In this document: piece after piece, positions 6,945-8,431 of the stretch
Layout of the letters: each line of letters begins with the position of its first letter
Position numbering within the stretch: the stretch's first letter is position 1
Assembly: GCA_011052255.1 (NCBI GenBank)
Contig: DRJJ01000029.1
Span: forward strand, 1-8,431
Origin: Gammaproteobacteria bacterium
Lineage (GTDB): Bacteria; Pseudomonadota; Gammaproteobacteria; DRJJ01
Reading direction: 5' to 3'
DNA: 8,431 bases
Position numbers and translations under genes: made by a program
The notes under the pieces: generated by a model
The model's input: the letters and a program-made list of their open reading frames with translations, nothing else
Database searches by the model: none
Told to the model about the DNA's origin: nothing

Positions 6945-8431
6945 CGGTCTGTGCTTCGTTGGCAAAAAACTGCTGTACGTCTTCAAAATGGCGTGTGACC
7001 GGCATACTCGGCAGACTGTTCAGAAACAGGCGGCCATAGGACTTGCTGGTCAGGCGCGGATCACACAATACCAGTACGCCGCGGTCGCTCACATCCCTGA
7101 TCAGACGCCCGACACCCTGCTTCAGGGCCAGTACCGCCTGCGGCAATTGTAAAGACGTAAACGGGTTACCCTTCGCCGCACGGATACGATCAATACGCGC
7201 CTGCAACACCGGGTCACCCGGTGAGGCGAACGGTAGCTTGTCGATCAGTACACAGGATAACGCTGAACCGCGCACATCCACACCCTCCCAGAAGCTGCTG
7301 GTACCGAGCAACACCGCATTACCCAGCTCGCTAAAGCGGTTTAGCAGCTCACCGCGTGGCATTTCACCCTGCACCAGCACCGGGTAATCGAGCTGACCGT
7401 GTAGTTTTTCAGCAGCCAGCTTCAAGGCTCGATGGCTGGTGAACAATAGAAAAATGCGCCCCTTGCTGGTGTTGATCAACTGCTCGGCCAGCGCGATCAC
7501 GCGGTGGCTGTATTCCGGTTGCGAAGGCTCCGGCATCGCGCTCGGCATATACAGCAAGGCATTGTTCTGATAATCAAACGGGCTGTCGTGCACCACGGTA
7601 TGCGCATCGGTGATGCCCAGACGCCCGGAAAAATGATCGAAATGACCGCTCACGGCCAGCGTTGCGGAGGTAAAGACCCATGCTGTTTTTTGTGCCTGCA
7701 TATATTCGGAAAAGGGTTTCGAGATATCCAGTGGTGTCCGGTTAAGGCTGAAACTGCGCCGGTGCACCTCTATCCACTGAATCGCATCCTCGTCTGCCTC
7801 GCCGGTCAGAATCTCCAGCCGTTCCAGCATCGCGCTGCAACGGCGCCAGGCATTTTCAAGCCCACGTGCGCGGGGTGCGGCTATTTCCAGCCACTGGTTG
7901 AGCTGTGACAGCGGTTCCAGCAGGCCTTCAATCGCGCTGACATGGCCCTGCGTATCACGCTCATCAGGCCAGCTCAACCGTGTTTGACCCTGCCCAAAAC
8001 GCAGCCGCACATCACGCACTGCCTTGTCCAGCACGTCGGCACTGTCAGGCAGGCCCTGCATGTCACCGGCTTCCTGAATATGCTCAAGACGTACGTCCCG
8101 CACCAGATCAGCCATCTGCCGACTGCTCAAGGTCAGACCGAAGAAGCTGGATGCGATCTCGGGAAGCTGGTGCGCCTCATCCATAATATAGGCGTCGGTA
8201 CCGGGCAGCACCTCTCCAAAGCCCTCTTCACGTAAGGCCATGTCGGCCAGAAACAGATGATGGTTAACCACCACCAGCTCCGCCTCCTGTGCGCTACGAC
8301 GTGCCTGCAGTACATGGCAGTTTGAATAGCTGTCGCATTCCTTGCCGAGGCAGTTTTCAGCATTAGAGGTCACCATGCCCCATAACGGTGAATTTTCGGC
8401 CACACTGACCAGTTCAGCAATATCGCCACGA
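6925..8431 (-). CDS. yoaA: DinG/YoaA-family iron-sulfur ATP-dependent DNA helicase, C-terminal part (5' end outside window)
   Basis: This is an XPD-like superfamily 2 helicase, a 5'-3' DNA helicase of replication and repair; YoaA of E. coli works with the polymerase III chi subunit HolC. About 501 residues are present, so roughly 135 are missing relative to the 636 of E. coli YoaA, including the Walker A motif and the first cluster cysteine. The frame is open to the edge, so the GTG at 8403 is an internal codon. Visible motifs, numbered in this fragment, are: Cys27, Cys32, Cys38 of the 4Fe-4S domain (C-x4-C-x5-C), VVVNHHLFLADMAL (53-66), DEAH (84-87), TSATL (254-258), LLFTSHRAL (328-336), GTSSFWEGVD (376-385) and VGRLIR (440-445). 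YoaA is preferred over DinG because of length, RGDIAEL context and the following tsaB. The final 20 bases overlap tsaB. Confidence 0.92.
   Translation of the reverse strand, partial: RGDIAELVSVAENSPLWGMVTSNAENCLGKECDSYSNCHVLQARRSAQEAELVVVNHHLFLADMALREEGFGEVLPGTDAYIMDEAHQLPEIASSFFGLTLSSRQMADLVRDVRLEHIQEAGDMQGLPDSADVLDKAVRDVRLRFGQGQTRLSWPDERDTQGHVSAIEGLLEPLSQLNQWLEIAAPRARGLENAWRRCSAMLERLEILTGEADEDAIQWIEVHRRSFSLNRTPLDISKPFSEYMQAQKTAWVFTSATLAVSGHFDHFSGRLGITDAHTVVHDSPFDYQNNALLYMPSAMPEPSQPEYSHRVIALAEQLINTSKGRIFLLFTSHRALKLAAEKLHGQLDYPVLVQGEMPRGELLNRFSELGNAVLLGTSSFWEGVDVRGSALSCVLIDKLPFASPGDPVLQARIDRIRAAKGNPFTSLQLPQAVLALKQGVGRLIRDVSDRGVLVLCDPRLTSKSYGRLFLNSLPSMPVTRHFEDVQQFFANEAQTDEITGD

Noticed and set aside
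7504..7908. 134-codon plus-strand frame, with others at 7043-7387 and 7942-8235
   Set aside because: All lie antisense to the helicase gene and have compositions typical of shadow frames.

Overview
This window looks like a chromosomal housekeeping segment from a gammaproteobacterium. The grounds are a GlnD-type PII uridylyltransferase with two C-terminal ACT domains, the succinylase route of lysine/diaminopimelate synthesis (dapC, dapD, dapE), a YffB-type ArsC-like protein directly upstream of dapE, and a YoaA/DinG-type helicase directly upstream of tsaB. The last two pairings are also found in Escherichia coli. Gene order and sequence do not allow a genus to be named. Base composition looks moderately GC-rich and even throughout (judged by eye, not calculated). 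I saw no transposase, integrase, phage gene, tRNA, rRNA or CRISPR array.

Layout, left to right. (1) 1-965, plus strand: the 3' end of glnD, cut by the window edge. (2) 999-2262, minus strand: a two-gene unit, an EamA/DMT-family ten-helix transporter followed by a small VOC (glyoxalase-fold) protein. It converges on glnD with a 33-base gap. (3) 2263-2378: a divergent intergenic region with a perfect 10-bp inverted repeat abutting a TATAAT box. (4) 2379-5952, plus strand: dapC, dapD, yffB-like, dapE, with gaps of 49, 5 and 1 bases, almost certainly one operon. (5) 5953-6257: a 305-base gap holding one possible 66-codon gene with a good ribosome binding site. (6) 6258-8431, minus strand: a YoaA-like iron-sulfur helicase, cut by the right edge, followed by tsaB with a 20-base overlap.

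How the genes work together. DapD succinylates tetrahydrodipicolinate, DapC transaminates the product and DapE removes the succinyl group, giving LL-diaminopimelate for lysine and peptidoglycan. GlnD senses glutamine and modifies PII, so it is linked to nitrogen status, but nothing here shows that it is co-transcribed with the dap genes. TsaB is part of the tRNA t6A machinery. YoaA is a DNA repair helicase.

I found no convincing undescribed system. The points most worth a second look are the palindrome in the dapC/transporter divergent promoter region, the unidentified small reading frame after dapE, and the transporter-VOC pair lying between glnD and dapC. Several genes have longer open frames whose upstream ATG should not be taken as the start; the preferred starts are given in the entries.
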